From Drosophila persimilis (lineage: Eukaryota; Arthropoda; Insecta; Diptera; Drosophilidae): a stretch of 64,000 nt of DNA. The first letter of the stretch is position 1. Each line of letters opens with the position of its first letter. The translations under genes were made by a program, and so were the position numbers. Where the stretch lies: the NCBI RefSeq assembly GCF_003286085.1, contig NW_020825288.1, positions 7,936,001-8,000,000 on the forward strand. The letters are read 5' to 3'. Shown piece by piece: positions 35,991 to 49,400 of the stretch. The notes beneath the pieces are model-generated. The model searched no databases, was not told the origin of the DNA, and was given only the letters and a program-made list of their open reading frames with translations.

Positions 35991-38459
35991 ATGGCTAACG
36001 AACGGAAGCAGTCAAGTCCCAAAGTGGAGCTGATTAAACTGAGCCACGAGCTCATCGAAGAGTGCAAGCGCAGCCTGGAATACTCCATATTGTCCCGTCA
36101 CCTGCGGCACGAGCTAGAAAAGTATGTATTGCGAGTGTAGTGGCGGCTCTCGCATGCCTTGAAGCTTGGCGCTCGCGATAGAGGCTGAGAAATACTCAGC
36201 AATCAATGTTTTGATTGTTGTTTGGCGTCGTTGAACCTGTCGCCTTATCAACGAGCGCCCATAGACAAGCGAATCGCGGCCTCCAAGAAATTTATGGCTG
36301 CACGTGCTGATCAGAACTTCCGTCCTAATCCGTTCCCGTTCTCATTCGCAGGCTTCCACGCGAGTCACGTCGCGAGGTTGTGCGGCGGCAGCGCAATGGA
36401 TGCGCCCCCCTGTTCATTGCCAGCCGGCGAGGTGCTGTGGTCGTTGCCGAATATCTGATAACCATCTGCGAGGCGGACATCGAGCAGCGCGGTCACTACG
36501 AGGTGCTCGAGGACAACAGCTTCCACTATGTCTCGCCGTTGTGGGCGGCCGTCGTGTCAAACAGACTGTCCATGGTCAAGTATCTGGTGCGCATCGGCTC
36601 CGATATAAACGCCCCCTCCGACTCGGGCTCGACGCCTGTGCGTAGTGCTTGCTACATGACTCACACGGATATAGGTGAGGATTTCTTAATCGTTCGGCCT
36701 GGCAGCTGCTCAGCTCCCACCATTCTTAACAACATACATTTCTATTACGACAATTGAAGACAACCCACCGTCATATTAACTCACACGTAATTGTTGCTTA
36801 CAGTCAAGTTTCTCGTGGAGAATGGGGCCGACATCAAGCGGCCAAATGTGAATGGTGGCACCTGTCTCATCAACTCCGTGCAATCGGTCCATCTCTGTTT
36901 GTATTTGGTGCGCAAAGGAGCCGACATCAATGCGAGGGACATACAGGACAAGACGGCGTTGCACTATGCCATTCAGGAGCATCGACTGGATACCACCAGA
37001 ATGTTGATAGAGCAGGGAGCCGATCCTTTTGCGACCAGTCGCTATGGGGACGACGCCTTGCGCACCGCCTGCCTCAAGGGAGCTCATCATATATTTGACT
37101 ATCTCAAAAAAGAATTGAACTATCCTGCTCTGCGGCTGGCAGAGGCGCACGAACTGATGGGCTCGACTTTTCTCGACGAGCACAACGAGTCGCGTGTGTG
37201 CATACTGCACTGGCGAATGGCCCACCATATACGGGCCGCCTGCACGCCGTACATTGAGAAGAAGCCCGCCGTTCCGTTGCGCAGTGCGTACAACAATTCG
37301 GTAGAGTTTACGACACTTGAGGAGCTGGACAACATTGCCACCGACATGGATGCCATGCGCATTCAGAGTCTGTTGATCTGCGAACGCATCCTTGGCCTGA
37401 CCCACAAGGATATGCTGTTCCGATTGACCTTCAGGGGTGCCTCGTATGCGGACTCCTTGCAGTTCCAGCGCTGCGTTGATCTCTGGCGCTTTCTGCTCGA
37501 GGTGCGTGTCTCCAACTGGTCAATTCTGCATTTTGAGACCTGTTTTGCTGCACAGGCGCTGGTGCGCCTTCTGCTCGATCTGCATGTGCAAAATGTGAGC
37601 CACATACGCACCGAAGCCGGGGCACGTTTTGTACAGGATGAAAAGATTCTTCCGCGATTCGAAGATGTCCTGGGTGTGTTCCGCACCCTCGCTGAGAGCG
37701 CGGTCCTTGTGAAGGCCTTGCTGAAGCAACGACCAGTATTTCGCCGGCAGCAGGAGAACTACGACCGCGTAATGCGCTGTCTGGCCCATCTCCTCTTCTT
37801 GCTGATCAATACCGTCCCAACAGAGCCTCAGAAGAAGCTGATATATCAGGCCGTTCACGAAACGGTTGTCGTTGGCAATTTGAGGAGTGCCAGCACCTCG
37901 GACACCCTGCTCCACCTGTGCTCCTCGCGGTTGAATGTGATCAAAAGCGGCTATATAACCGACGATAATTTTGCCGATGTATGTGACATGAAAGTGCCTT
38001 CAGCCATTGAGCAATCCTCATTAATGCCATACTTTCACCCTTTCAGAAGACTGTGTTTCCCAATGCTGATGTTATAAAGCTGCTCATTGAGTGCGGCGTT
38101 GATGTCAACATCAAGAACGAAGCCAAATCTACCCCCCTGCATGTGGCTTGCCAGCCATACAACTTCAACAATGATGTGAGCAATGATAATTGTTAATTCT
38201 TAATTATAAACTGTTTAACGTTTCCCCCCTACAGATTGTCAGCTTGTTGCTCAAGTACGGAGCGGACATCGATCAGCCGAACCGTGCCGACAAGCGGCCT
38301 TACGACTTAATTGCCTCCAATCCCACCAGCACCATTCCGCTGCTCAACTTCGTGACCCTGCAGTGCCTGGCGGCGACGGCCATCAGTAAGAATAAGGTAC
38401 CCTATCAGGGTCAGTTACACCGACAGCTGGAACAGTTTGTGCGCAATCACGAACCATAG
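35991..38459 (+). CDS. Fem-1: Fem-1 homolog, ankyrin-repeat substrate receptor of a Cullin-2 ubiquitin ligase
   Basis: Exons 35991-36121, 36352-36674, 36804-37978, 38047-38175, 38235-38459, 660 residues. N-terminal ankyrin repeats: NGCAPLFIASRRGAVVVAEYL, SFHYVSPLWAAVVSNRLSMV, GSTPVRSACYMTHTDIV, NGGTCLINSVQ, DKTALHYAIQEHRLDTTRML, DDALRTACLKG. A helical TPR-like region follows (LAEAHELMGSTFLDEHNE), then two further ankyrin units at the C-terminus (KSTPLHVACQPYNFNNDIVSLLLKYGADI). Fem-1 proteins recognise C-terminal degrons and bind Elongin B/C and Cullin-2 through a VHL box. The 3' UTR has several AATAAA signals (38929, 39374, 39404). Confidence 0.93.
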
Positions 38460-40442
38460 GATCAGATCGGATCGGTTCGGATCTTTCTAGCTTTCAGTCA
38501 AAATTGTTATAGTTTCACCTTGGCTTACAAACTTCGGACTGTCCAAATTTCACCAAGTGTATCCGTAATCTTTGTCTCGCTCTATATTAAATACAGATAT
38601 TAAAGATATTTACATGCATATATCTACTGTTAAATCGGCTTAATGTAGATTTAAACGAAACTCCTCTAAATTCGAAAAACAACTACACCAATCACATAAA
38701 ATGTAAAAACGATGAAGCAGTGTTTAAACGATAAAAGTGATATATATATATATACTATACTACATAGAGATTGTATCTGATCTGATCCAATCCGTTAATA
38801 TTTTAGAGAACTTACAAGAACTGGTTGCGAGGATTGTTAAGCGACAAAGAGAGAGAGAGATAATGAAACAATACTTAACAGTCTAGTTCTGTGCTGCTGT
38901 TTGATTAGGTCCTAGCTCTAATAACGCCAATAAAGTTTACATATTACGAGTATCTACATAGACATATGGCTGAGCTGAGACAACCTATATAGTACTATAT
39001 ATATACAACTAGAATAACTAATTGAACACTTGTTGACCCACTAAAATCGAAATCAATATATTAAATATTAAATTAGTTATAAGATGGCATCCAAACCCAC
39101 TCAACTCTTGGCCGGCTTTAGACCTCGTCTATGATATTTCTCGCCATCCCTTCGTCCCTCGCCTATTCTAGACCTATTTATTATTGTATATCGTGTATTT
39201 TGTTTGATTAACACACTGTATAAGTATTTTTATAAACAATTTCTGTGAGACTTTCGTCGGGTCGGATCGGGTCTCGTTGGGGTTGAGGTTGAATTTGGTT
39301 TGCACGCATATTGAAATAGTAATAATATCGAATAATCATCTACTGAACTTTCGAGTAAAATGCAATTCTAATCAATAAATTGAATAGTTTACAGTTTACT
39401 GTCAATAAACCATAAACGGATGTTCTTTTTTTGATACTTAAAGGCCTGTAAAGGGATATCCCCACGATTCACATTTATCTGTAGTTTGGTTTGGGTTTCA
39501 ATGCTCACGATCCCGAGTCGTTAATTCCAACAGAAACAGTTAGTTTGGTCAACGTTTTGTCTGTTTTAATAAGTATTCATTTTCGTACTTACGAACTATG
39601 TCGTTAAATGAGTTGTAAAGATGCAAATACGATTTCTCTCGGCGCAGATTGGAAGAAAAAAATTAAAAATTGCTACTAGGCTTTTCTAAGAAATACGTAC
39701 AAGCAAATATGAATTCATTTCGAAGTACACCAAGACTAATCAATAAACATATTGATAAACATATTTCTGTTACGATATTATTTTCTAAATGTATGGAAAC
39801 TTTACTAATTTAATTGATTTTGAATCAGCAAAATTTCATTTATCGGCTATTTTATGATATTTTATAGTCTCTTTTAAATATTCAACTCAAAATAGAAATT
39901 CTTGAAAAACAACCAAAATATAAGGTAAAGATATATTTTTGAAATTTCACTAAAATTTTTTTTTGTCTTTTTTATTTATTAAAAAAAGAAGAAAAGTAGT
40001 AGTTTTGAACTTTTTTTTTCTTTTTTACCAAAACAACTTTATGACAAATTTTTCAATTGCCCGCAGGGCTGCATTTACCAATGTTTCATATATTGCTTAA
40101 GTATTTTCAGTCCATATAGTACTTCTTCAATATGCTTCAAAGAAAATAGAGATTTCCCAACTATCTCTAAAGGATGTCTGTCTTGTATTTCCTTCTAAAA
40201 ATTAATACAGCAGTTTGTTGCATCAGAAAAATAAAAATAGATTTAAATTCTTCTAAAATAAAACACAGTTTTGTATTTATTTACGATTTAAATAATAACA
40301 TACACAACATGGGCGTACATACACACCCACTTCTTCACTTCACTCCACACTCCACTCCTCTCGTTTCCTACATTGTGACGGATTAACTTAGAATAAATCA
40401 TTAAATAAGCACTTTAGTGGCCTAAACTACGTGAGAAGACAG
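38460..40442. other. Convergent 3' UTRs of Fem-1 (+) and knk (-) and intergenic DNA
   Basis: AT-rich with runs of A and T. Fem-1 poly(A) signals lie at 38929-39410; for knk a minus-strand AATAAA (TTTATT) is near 40277. No gene or RNA gene was recognised. Confidence 0.5.
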
Positions 40443-43175
40443 TCAACATTTCGCTGGATGGGCCAGCAGCACGAGCATAGGCAGCAGGACACAGGCGAAG
40501 GGCCAAGACCAGACGGTGAGCCTGGACTGGCCGCTGTGCCGCAAATTGGTGTAGCTGTCCACGATGTGGATCTTCCAGCCCATGTTGCCGTGCGTGAAGG
40601 AATTGTAGTAGACCGTATCGGGCCAAGTGATGTTCGGGGTAATCTCCAGTAGGGCCGGCGGCTCGTCCACGCACTCGGTCAGCAGGGATCGATTGAACTT
40701 TTTGAATGTGGAAAAGTTGTCGTCCAGGCGGCGATCGTAGTTGGGTGGATAGCGCGACAGGCAGAGGGGACCCGCTGCCGTGGGCTTGGGCCGTCCTCGA
40801 CGGGTGAACTCCACACCGGCCAGGACTCGGATCTCGCTCTGTTTGGCATCCGACAGCCGATCAAAGCCGCCCTGGGGGTCATCGGTTATCACCAGCGGGT
40901 GATAGTGCTCCGGCGAGTGGGGATTGTTGCCGCCGCGCACCTTGAACGTGTAGGTGAGGCCACGCTTCAAAAAGAGCTCGGGTATCATGTAGCCGTTGAT
41001 GTACCAGGCCAGGCCGCTGGACACGTGACCGGTAAGCCCCTGATAGCCACGCAGACCACCCGAGGGACCCAGATAAGCATTGAAAGTCCGCACAGTGCTA
41101 CAAAGGAGACGAATCATGCAGGAGAACAGACCTTTTCATGGCAGAGCATCTGACTTACGCATCCGTGATCCTTGTGCGCTCCCACAGCTGGACAGGTGCC
41201 TCTGTGCGTTTGGTGAAGGCGAAGCAATCGTTCACCGGCTCCGTGGTGTTAAAGTCGATCACTATGTCGCTCTTGGGATAATGTGTGTGAAACGCGGGCT
41301 CGTTGTTCGAGTCCAACTGGCCAAAGGCCCACACGACGTAGTTACTGCGATCCAAAAATATCTCCTTGTCGCCATCATCGGCTGCAGAGAGGATATATCA
41401 AAAGTTAAATCAGAGATTAATGTATCCTTGACAGAGGCCCCACTCACATGACTTGAGGATGCGTCTGAAGCTGATGGTATTGATGCCTTCCTTCCGGCTG
41501 TATGTGTTCAACTGGAAGCTGTCCAGGCCGCCCACCACATCGTCACGGCACACGCCCTTGTTCTGGCCGAGCACCTGGACGCAGGGCGCCAGCGAGGTGA
41601 TGTTATAGTCAACGGTATAGCCCCTGATCTCATCGATGTAGGCCACCACAACATCGGAGCCGATCATTTGGCTGGAGACATCCGATCCCGATATGCCAAA
41701 GGACATGTAATCATTGGCAGCCACCTGGCCGGATAGCTGGAAGGTGATCTGTGGCCCAAACACCTCCCAGGACACTTGCAGGTCCTTGTGCAGCTGCCGG
41801 CAGTTGGGTAGAGTGAACTCAAAGGGCGTGACCTTCACCAGAGAGGGCGGAACATTCAGACCATCGTTGATGAGCACATGGCCATAGTTCTCATTGTCGG
41901 CCACGTCGTAGATGCTGATCCAATCGATGTCGAAGATGGTCTTATCGCCCGGCAGCTCCAGCTCAATGTTCTCCTTGTTGTACCTCCGAATGGGATCGAG
42001 ACTGAAGCAAAGAATGAGACGGAATGATTAAGGATGAGCAGAACAATTGTATAGCACTCACTATCCCCGTTCGTCGGGCATTTTGCTGCCTCTGCTCGAT
42101 GGCTGCGCTCCCACTCCCGTCCAGAAGAAGGTCCGCTTGCCGCGGCCATCGTACGTGAAGTCCTTGATGCGTATGGTCTTGGAGTCGAGGATCTCGATGC
42201 TGCTGCTGCTGACATTGTGGCTGCGCTTCGAGAAGGTGCCGCCCAGCTGAGGCCGCGGCGGCTCAAACTCCTCGGGTATATACACATCGCCGAAGTTGTT
42301 CTGGTTGTTCAGGTCATAGACGGCCAGCCATTTGATTTCCGTAATCTTCTTGCGATCGGGCAAACTGAGGGTAAAGTCCTTGTTGTGATACCGATCCAGG
42401 ATGTTGGTTCTACAAGAGTATACCATAGCATATTAGAAACTAGAGGGAAAAATGAATCGATCCCACTTACTTGCCGTACTCGTCGGGCACTATGAAGCCC
42501 TGTGGCCCCGGCCGATTGCTGGCCCCCGACCAGAAGAACGTATCCGCTCCGTTGCCATCGTAATTGAAGCCCACTATCAGGAAGGTGTACTCATTCACGG
42601 CGTACACATCGCCGGACACCTGATGGTGATACGAGTTGAGTTTGCCCAAGTATTTTCCCCGATACGGTCCATCTTCTTCCTCGTCCTCGACTTGGGCCCC
42701 TGTGGATGGGATAAGAATGTTAGCTAAGAACCGGCCTCAGTGGTTTCGACGAAAGACTTTGGTCACAAACTCGTTTCCGGGTCTTTTCCTCGACTGACTA
42801 ATGGCTTTTGATTTACTGCCACTGGGGCGGCGGCACAGCGCCCTCTCGCGGCCAGAGGCAGACCCAGACAGACGGTAGACCAGTTTCTCTAGTTTTACAC
42901 GAAAGTGAATTTGTTTTTGCCAGCCTCAAGCGTAACGCTTGTAGAAATTTCTCTTTCTTTTTTTTAGCGTGTTATTGCAATTAATCGAGCTGCTCCCCCG
43001 ACCCCTACTTACGGGCACTGTGTGGGACGACTGCAGCCAAGAAAAGCAGGAAAAGCGCCACACAAACCAGCTGTTGCTTCTGCAGTCGGCGTCGCAGTCG
43101 CAGTGGCTGAGTGCTGCTGGTGCAGCGATGACAAAGAACGCCACCGTCGCTGCCGCCTTGGTGTCTCAATGTCAT
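40443..43175 (-). CDS. knk: Knickkopf, DM13/DOMON GPI-anchored chitin-organising protein
   Basis: Exons 43175-43013, 42699-42471, 42409-42062, 42001-41448, 41381-41159, 41097-40443 give 723 residues. An N-terminal leader (basic region then LVCVALFLLFLAAVVPHSA) directs secretion. Two DM13 domains follow: KLNSYHHQVSGDVYAVNEYTFL...DTFFWSGAS and IKWLAVYDLNN...RTFFWTGVG; then FDIDWISIYDVADNENYG and a DOMON domain (about residues 270-450, ELPNCRQLHKDLQVSWEV-type core), a cupredoxin-like C-terminal domain (GYMIPELFLKRGLTYTFKV, NPHSPEHYHPLVIT), and a hydrophobic tail suitable for a GPI anchor (SWPFACVLLPMLVLL). In insects Knk protects and organises newly made chitin in cuticle and tracheae together with Retroactive. 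The long basic stretch before the signal core is unusual and the true start could differ. Confidence 0.93.
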
Positions 43176-44190
43176 TTTTTCTGCGAAGCGGACCTCTCTC
43201 TCTCCCACTCGTACTCCCACTTCCTGCGCCACGTACTGCTGTCGCGCCGTCTCGCTTTTACCAATCTCTCTCCGCTTTCGCTGTTTCACTCTCTACAGAC
43301 TCCTCGCACAGGCAGCAGCAGCAGCATTTTGCATTTTTTGCATTTATGCAAGATTTTTCCTGGGTTTGTCTTAAGGTCGTTTCGTCACTTGCATGCGTTT
43401 GCGCTGCTATTGTATTGTTTTGTGTGTTCGATAGGCCAAAACAGGTTTGAGTCGCAGATCCGGCGTTTTTTTTCACTTTTTCTTCTGTTGTTAAAATAAA
43501 CCAAATCGCGCCGCGTCTCTCAGTGGACTGAGCCGTCGACTTTAAGCCTCCGTTGGGGTCGGTCTTGGCGTGGCCGTTAATTTCGGTTACGTTTCTTTTG
43601 CAGTTGGAGCTGGTGAAGCTTTCGTACGTTGAGTGAGCTTTGTGCTCTCACCGTTGCTCTCTCGATCGCTGCGTCGTGTCGTGCGAAATGCGTGCCTGGC
43701 ATTGCAATGGCCTAACGGTACTGGCGGCGTGTTCTAGGAAAAACGCGAGTTACACTCTAAGTTTTCTAGCCACTCATCCAAAACTGTATAGTTTAGATGC
43801 CAAGGGAACGTTGAAGCTGAAGATTCCTACGAAAATAAGTAATTTATCCAACAAGAGTCAAGATCGGTTTAATATTGCATATACTACTGAAGCAGAGGTA
43901 CGAAAATCATCCAGTTATAAATCAATTGCTTAGGAGTAGTCAATGTACGACCATTTGCCATCCTAATATGTAGCTGATTCCGTCTCGTAATCTCACAACA
44001 AATACACAGTCCTTGGCGAGGCGCCAAGATCGAAAGATCCCACATCGTAGCATGATGGGAACGACTCAGTTACGCTGACGAGCTGGCGGTAAGTGATGAA
44101 GCATAGGGCGTCACGATCAAACCCCGCCATAGAATATCCAAGAAAAAAAACACACTTTTGGATTATTTTTGTCAATTTTCTTGCTTGCAA
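43176..44190. other. knk 5' region and spacer to twins 3' end
   Basis: Likely contains the knk promoter and 5' UTR (43176-43700, rich in TCTCTC and CTC). No other gene is supported. The open frame at 43022-43450 on the plus strand is antisense to the knk leader exon and not coding. Confidence 0.45.
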
Positions 44191-44198
44191 AACTAAAT

Positions 44199-46488
44199 TT
44201 TATTCTTATGTTTTGGGTTTTATCCGATCTGATCTTTACTTTGAATAGCAATGCAATTCAATTAATGTTTTGAAAACTAATCAATTGCATTTTGTATATT
44301 TTCTCTGCCGGTTTGCCATCTGTTGGACAGTCTACTAGACTGTTTTTGGTTTTTATTTCATTTTATGAATGATTTTTTGCTTTTCTTCTCCTTTTTTATT
44401 GCGATTTTATTTACAAAAAGGCATTTATTGAAAGAATGTGCGTTGTATGGAAAGAAAAAAGAACAAAAACAAAACAAAATAGTTGGAAATTTGCAAACAA
44501 ATCAAAAAAAAATAAATGACGAAGAAAAAAATATGTGGAAAAGTGTATACAATTTTTCAACCAATATTCTCACTGACTGTATATCATAAAAAAGTTTATG
44601 TTTCACTGTTCATCTGATTCGTTTATGTGTATATATATGCTAGCCGCTCTCTGGTGTCTCCTCTCCGTCCGGCATTTCTATCTCTTTCAGTTTCTCTTTG
44701 CCTTTGCTTTGTCCGTACAACTAGTTCATTGAAAATACAATATTACTTTTAAATATATATCATAATATATGTATACGCCATTATTCTCATAAGAAGCACA
44801 ATTTATGGTTGTTTTAGTTTTTATTTCATCATTTTATGCTTTTACATTTTCAGTATTTTGAACTTGCCGCCATTCAGAAATTCTCGTTTAACATTTTTAG
44901 CGCATACTTTCTTCCTTTTATTTGTTTTGTTTTTTTTTTTTTAATTTACTTTCATTTATTGTTTGTTTATTTAGTTGTTAACACTAGACACTAGATAACC
45001 TATAAAAAGTGGGTCACTTTGCTTGCATTTCGTGATTAAAAAAGAAACTTTACAAAACAATAAACAGGCTGGAAAAAGTCTCGGTAAGAATGGTAAATGT
45101 TTAAATGGGTACAGGGAGGGTATATGGGTATATGGGAGGGCGGGGGGTGGGCAGGCAGGCAGGCTACATGTGAGAATCGGTCTTGGACGCACGCACGCAT
45201 AGTCGAACTAAAAGTAGCAATACTTAGCTTAAAATGTAGCGTATAAAAATAGTTTTTCTTTTTGTTTTTTTTTTCCTTGATCTTGCGTTCTCTTTAGATA
45301 GTTATTAAATTAAACGAATTGAGAGCACTAAATTTAGGTTTAAACTTAGGCTGCGTTTGTTTTGCTTTATAAATGTGTTGTGTTTTCGTTTTTTTTTTTT
45401 ATATTCATACTTCACTCATACTTGATCCGCACTGCCTCTGGATTCATCTTAGTGAATAAAAAACGTGTGTGTTTTTAAAATGAGCATTTTGAATTGTTTT
45501 TGCTGTTCAGAGAACAGGCAATGCCTGAGAGACAAGCTCCAGAGCTAATCTGATGAGATACAAAACTTAGACATCATCTCTCTCTGAAATTGTAGCATGG
45601 AATGAACTTGGTCGAAAGCGCATAAACAATCAGATATACATATGTATATATGGGTGTGTGTGTGTGTGTATATATAGAGAAGAGCTTACAGGGTTCCTTG
45701 ACTTGACTGGACCTGACTTTTTTTCGTTTTCGTTTCTGCTTCTGTTTTCTCCCTTAAACTTAACAAGCGAACAGAACAAATATTACAGTATGCACCACAC
45801 GCATTGCATTTCATCATCATTATCATTATCATTGTTGTTTTTTTTTTTCTTGTTTTTGCTTTTGTTGTATATTATTAATAATTTTTATTACAAATACTTG
45901 GGCGCTGGCTTCTAATTATACATAGTTTTCGGGAAAATCATCCGTTCTGTTATCGGTAATGTAATCATTAAACGGTACCTCTCTTATTGTTGCCTTTTAA
46001 ATTGCGCTACAAGAAATCAACTTTACGCTTTACTATTTATAAATGTTATGTATAAAAAATTTGTTTCCTTCTTTCTCTCTCTCTCTCTCTTCCGCTCTAT
46101 CTTCATTTCCTCTTAAGTTTCTTTTTTGAGGGCGCCTGAACAATGCGCAAACATTTTACAAAACATTTGCTATGGCATTATGTTTTGTTTTGTTTATTTT
46201 TTTTTTTAAGAATTTGGATTGATGGCGGCCGGGTCTGAAAAAGGTGTAATTTAACAAACAACAAACGATTTGAATTTAAAGAGAACAAAAGAATCGAATT
46301 AACATTAGAATTAAAATGAGGCGACCTCTGCCAAGGCAGTGGCTCCAGTGGCTCCAATGGTTACAGTGGCTCCAGTGGCTCCAGTGACTGCTTTGGCTGA
46401 GGCTCAGGCGTGTTTTTGTTGGCTGTTCTGGCTGCTGTCGTTGTGGTTGTGGGTGTGTGATTCCGGTGTGAGGTTTATAGAGTGTTGG
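44199..46488 (-). other. Long 3' UTR of twins (probable)
   Basis: After the stop at 46489-46491 there is about 2.3 kb of T-rich noncoding DNA before a minus-strand AATAAA (TTTATT at 44199-44204). It includes a (TG)n tract near 45654 and a TGGCTCCAG nonamer repeat just after the stop (46339-46390). The extent is an inference from lack of other genes. Confidence 0.4.
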
Positions 46489-49400
46489 CTAAAATTTATC
46501 CTGAAATATGAACAGATTGTTGGTCGCGGCCACTGCGATGATATTCTCTTCGGGATGCCAGGCGGTGTGCAGAATTTTCTTGTTAAAGTCGAGACAGTCC
46601 ACGCTGATCTCGTCCTTCTTCCGTTTGCCACCAGTGCAAACTTTTCGCGGCTTGAGCACCGTCTTCGGCTTGATGATGTCCCTGGACGCCTCCAGTGTGA
46701 CATCCTTTTTCGAGTTGCGATCAAAGACACGGAAAAAGTTATTGTAGCTGCCAGTCATGATCGAGCTATCCTTGCCGTTCCAACAGCACTCGAATTTGTC
46801 GAAAATGCAATCGTTCTCATACAGCGAGCACAGTTTAGCGCGCAGGTATTCGTGGACCTACCAAAAACAGAACCCAATGGTTAAAGGAACATCTATGGTA
46901 CAGTATTTGATCCACACACTCACCGGATAGGTCTCAATGGGCTTGGTTTCCATATGCAAGTCCCACACCTTGATGCTCAGATAGTCCCGGGAGATCATAT
47001 AGCGACCAGAATTGCTCAGCTTCACATCACTGATGGAGCTGATTATCTCGCTGAAGAAGCTGCGATTCGTTGGATTCTCGGGCTCCTCGAACTGTTTGCT
47101 GTGCCGGTCGCATAACGCCGCCGAACGCATATCACATAAACGTATTGTGCCCTTGGAGCTCGAATAGACGAACACATTGCACTCGGTCGGATGGAATTCG
47201 GCTGCCGTGATCACCTCGGTGAGCTCCTCCATGTTGGTTGGCTTGATGTCGACAATGTTGTAGCTCTGATTGACCACCTCCAGGTGCCAGAGATTGATGC
47301 GCAAATCGTCGGCGGACAGGAAAGTCTCTTGATCGGAATTAACGCTAATTGAATTTATGTGATAGGTATGTGCATTGGCGAAGGTGCGACGCGGCGAGGC
47401 TTCCACCATCAGCGGTATCTGCTTCACAGAAGGAACTCGTAAGGCGGTTACATTTTGGGGATCCCTGATCAGACCGTTCTCCTCTTTCGTGTTGTAGCCC
47501 TCAAAGGACTTGTCGCGCTCGCTGACCTTCCACAACTTGACCGTCTTGTCGTTGGTGGAGAGCAGAAAGTGCACTGGGTTCTTCTGTTGCAGCCATCGGA
47601 TTTTGTTGATCTTCTCCTCGATCTCCAGCGACTTGAGGTAATCGAATTCGGGCTCGTGCGATTGGAATGTCGAATAGACATTGTATTCGCCGCGTCGCGG
47701 ATTGGCGGCTTTCGAGGCAGGATCACGCTGCAATCAAAATATAACACCAGATATCAGAATGTATCCCCGTTGAATATTTTTCTTCCTCGATTTCCACTTA
47801 CCTGAAAGATGACGACGCGACCGCCCTTGTCGCCGGTGGCCAGCAGTTCGCCATCGTGATTGAATTCCACGCAGGATATGATATCCGCATCTGTGACATC
47901 ATCGTCCAAGGCGCCCTTAATCTGTGAGAAGCACCAGGACGCCTCTCCATTACCTGCAAAGAGAGAGCACGACCAAATGATGATTATGGTAGGTGACACC
48001 TTCGGTCTGTTTGAGTTCCGTTTGCGGAATGCCATTTGCCCTGGCCTGGCCTGCCCTGCCCCAAAGGTTGGACTTGTTACATTTGATTTTCATCTCATCG
48101 TCTCTCAAGCACTATCGCACTCACATTCGCCCAATCAATAGCTGGCTCTGGCTCTGGGAAGGACGACATCAATGCGGATGACGGCGGCACTGTCCTGCCT
48201 TGGTCAAATATTTGCTAATGACGCCATTCCCGTCCTTCCATCCACTGCTCGATGGAGCAGACCAGCGCACTTTAAAGCCCTTTAAGCTCTTGGCCAAATA
48301 TTCTTTCCGTTTTGGGTTCGGTTTCTGTTTCCTTCCTCCCTGCCTCCTCCTGTCTCTCTGTTTGCCGATTCCGGCCTGCCAGCTCTACTTTTCGCGATTG
48401 CGGTACGTTGTGTAAACGATGACGTTGGGACCCCGTCTATCTCCCACCGCCACCGCCACCCCCACGCCCACACCCACACTGTCATACGGAAAACATGAGA
48501 ACATTAATTTTGGAAATGCTTTTCTCTTTTTATACCCTCACAGAGGGGGTTACACTTCAGTTTCAACCTTTAAGGAATCCCTTAAGGTTTATTTCTGTAG
48601 AGATTCCTGGTAGATATTTGTGGATATATCTACAAAGAAAGAAGACTAGACTTTGATCATTATTGACTTGTATCCCTAGTTTTTATAGGAAAAGGTAGCA
48701 ATAGAAAGCGATTACTGGAGGCTACTGAATATCAAACAGATGTATTGGATCTGATATACAAAATATCCAATACAAAACATCTTTCTTTTGAAGATAAAGG
48801 TCGGTCATCCATTAGTGCGAAAATTCCCAAACAAATGCAACGATTTCCTCTCAAAATTCTGATAATTCCTCAAGCAACGATTTCCTCTCAAAATTCTGAT
48901 AATTCCTTAAGAGGTGCCTTCTTAAGCGTTGCAAAATCATCCCTGATCTTTGAAGATTTCAAATACATGGATTGTCCTGGATAATGGGCACTGGAAAGTC
49001 TTAATTACTCTTAGATTGGTATTAATTATTACCACAAATCGATTGCCATTTGTAGTTAAATTAAACTTCATAGAATATTAATCCCTGATTGATTCTATTC
49101 AATTTATTCACCATTGACAGAGAAAAGAGGCCCACTGTACGTGGGTTTTATTTCCTCTGTCGCTTTGTCTCTCTGGTCGCCTCTCCTCTTTCCACAATTT
49201 TTGCCAATTTTTTCATCATTTCTAAATATTCAGTTTTGCTTTTGTTTGTTTGATTTTGGCGGCACTGCTGCCACAGGCACAACGCCCTTGCCCCGCCCAG
49301 TCCCATGTGCTGTGTGACCTCATTATTGGGTTGTCTGTTGGTCTGTTGGCCCGTTGGCTGTGCTGCCGTTGTTCCTCGTTGCCTTCTTGACTGCCTCTAC

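Noticed and set aside
42969-43499. 176-codon plus-strand frame
   Set aside because: Antisense to the knk leader exon and its 5' region; T/C-rich low complexity.
48745-48984. 79-codon plus-strand frame in the twins intron
   Set aside because: Contains the 37-bp tandem duplication, whose period is not a multiple of three; no family features.
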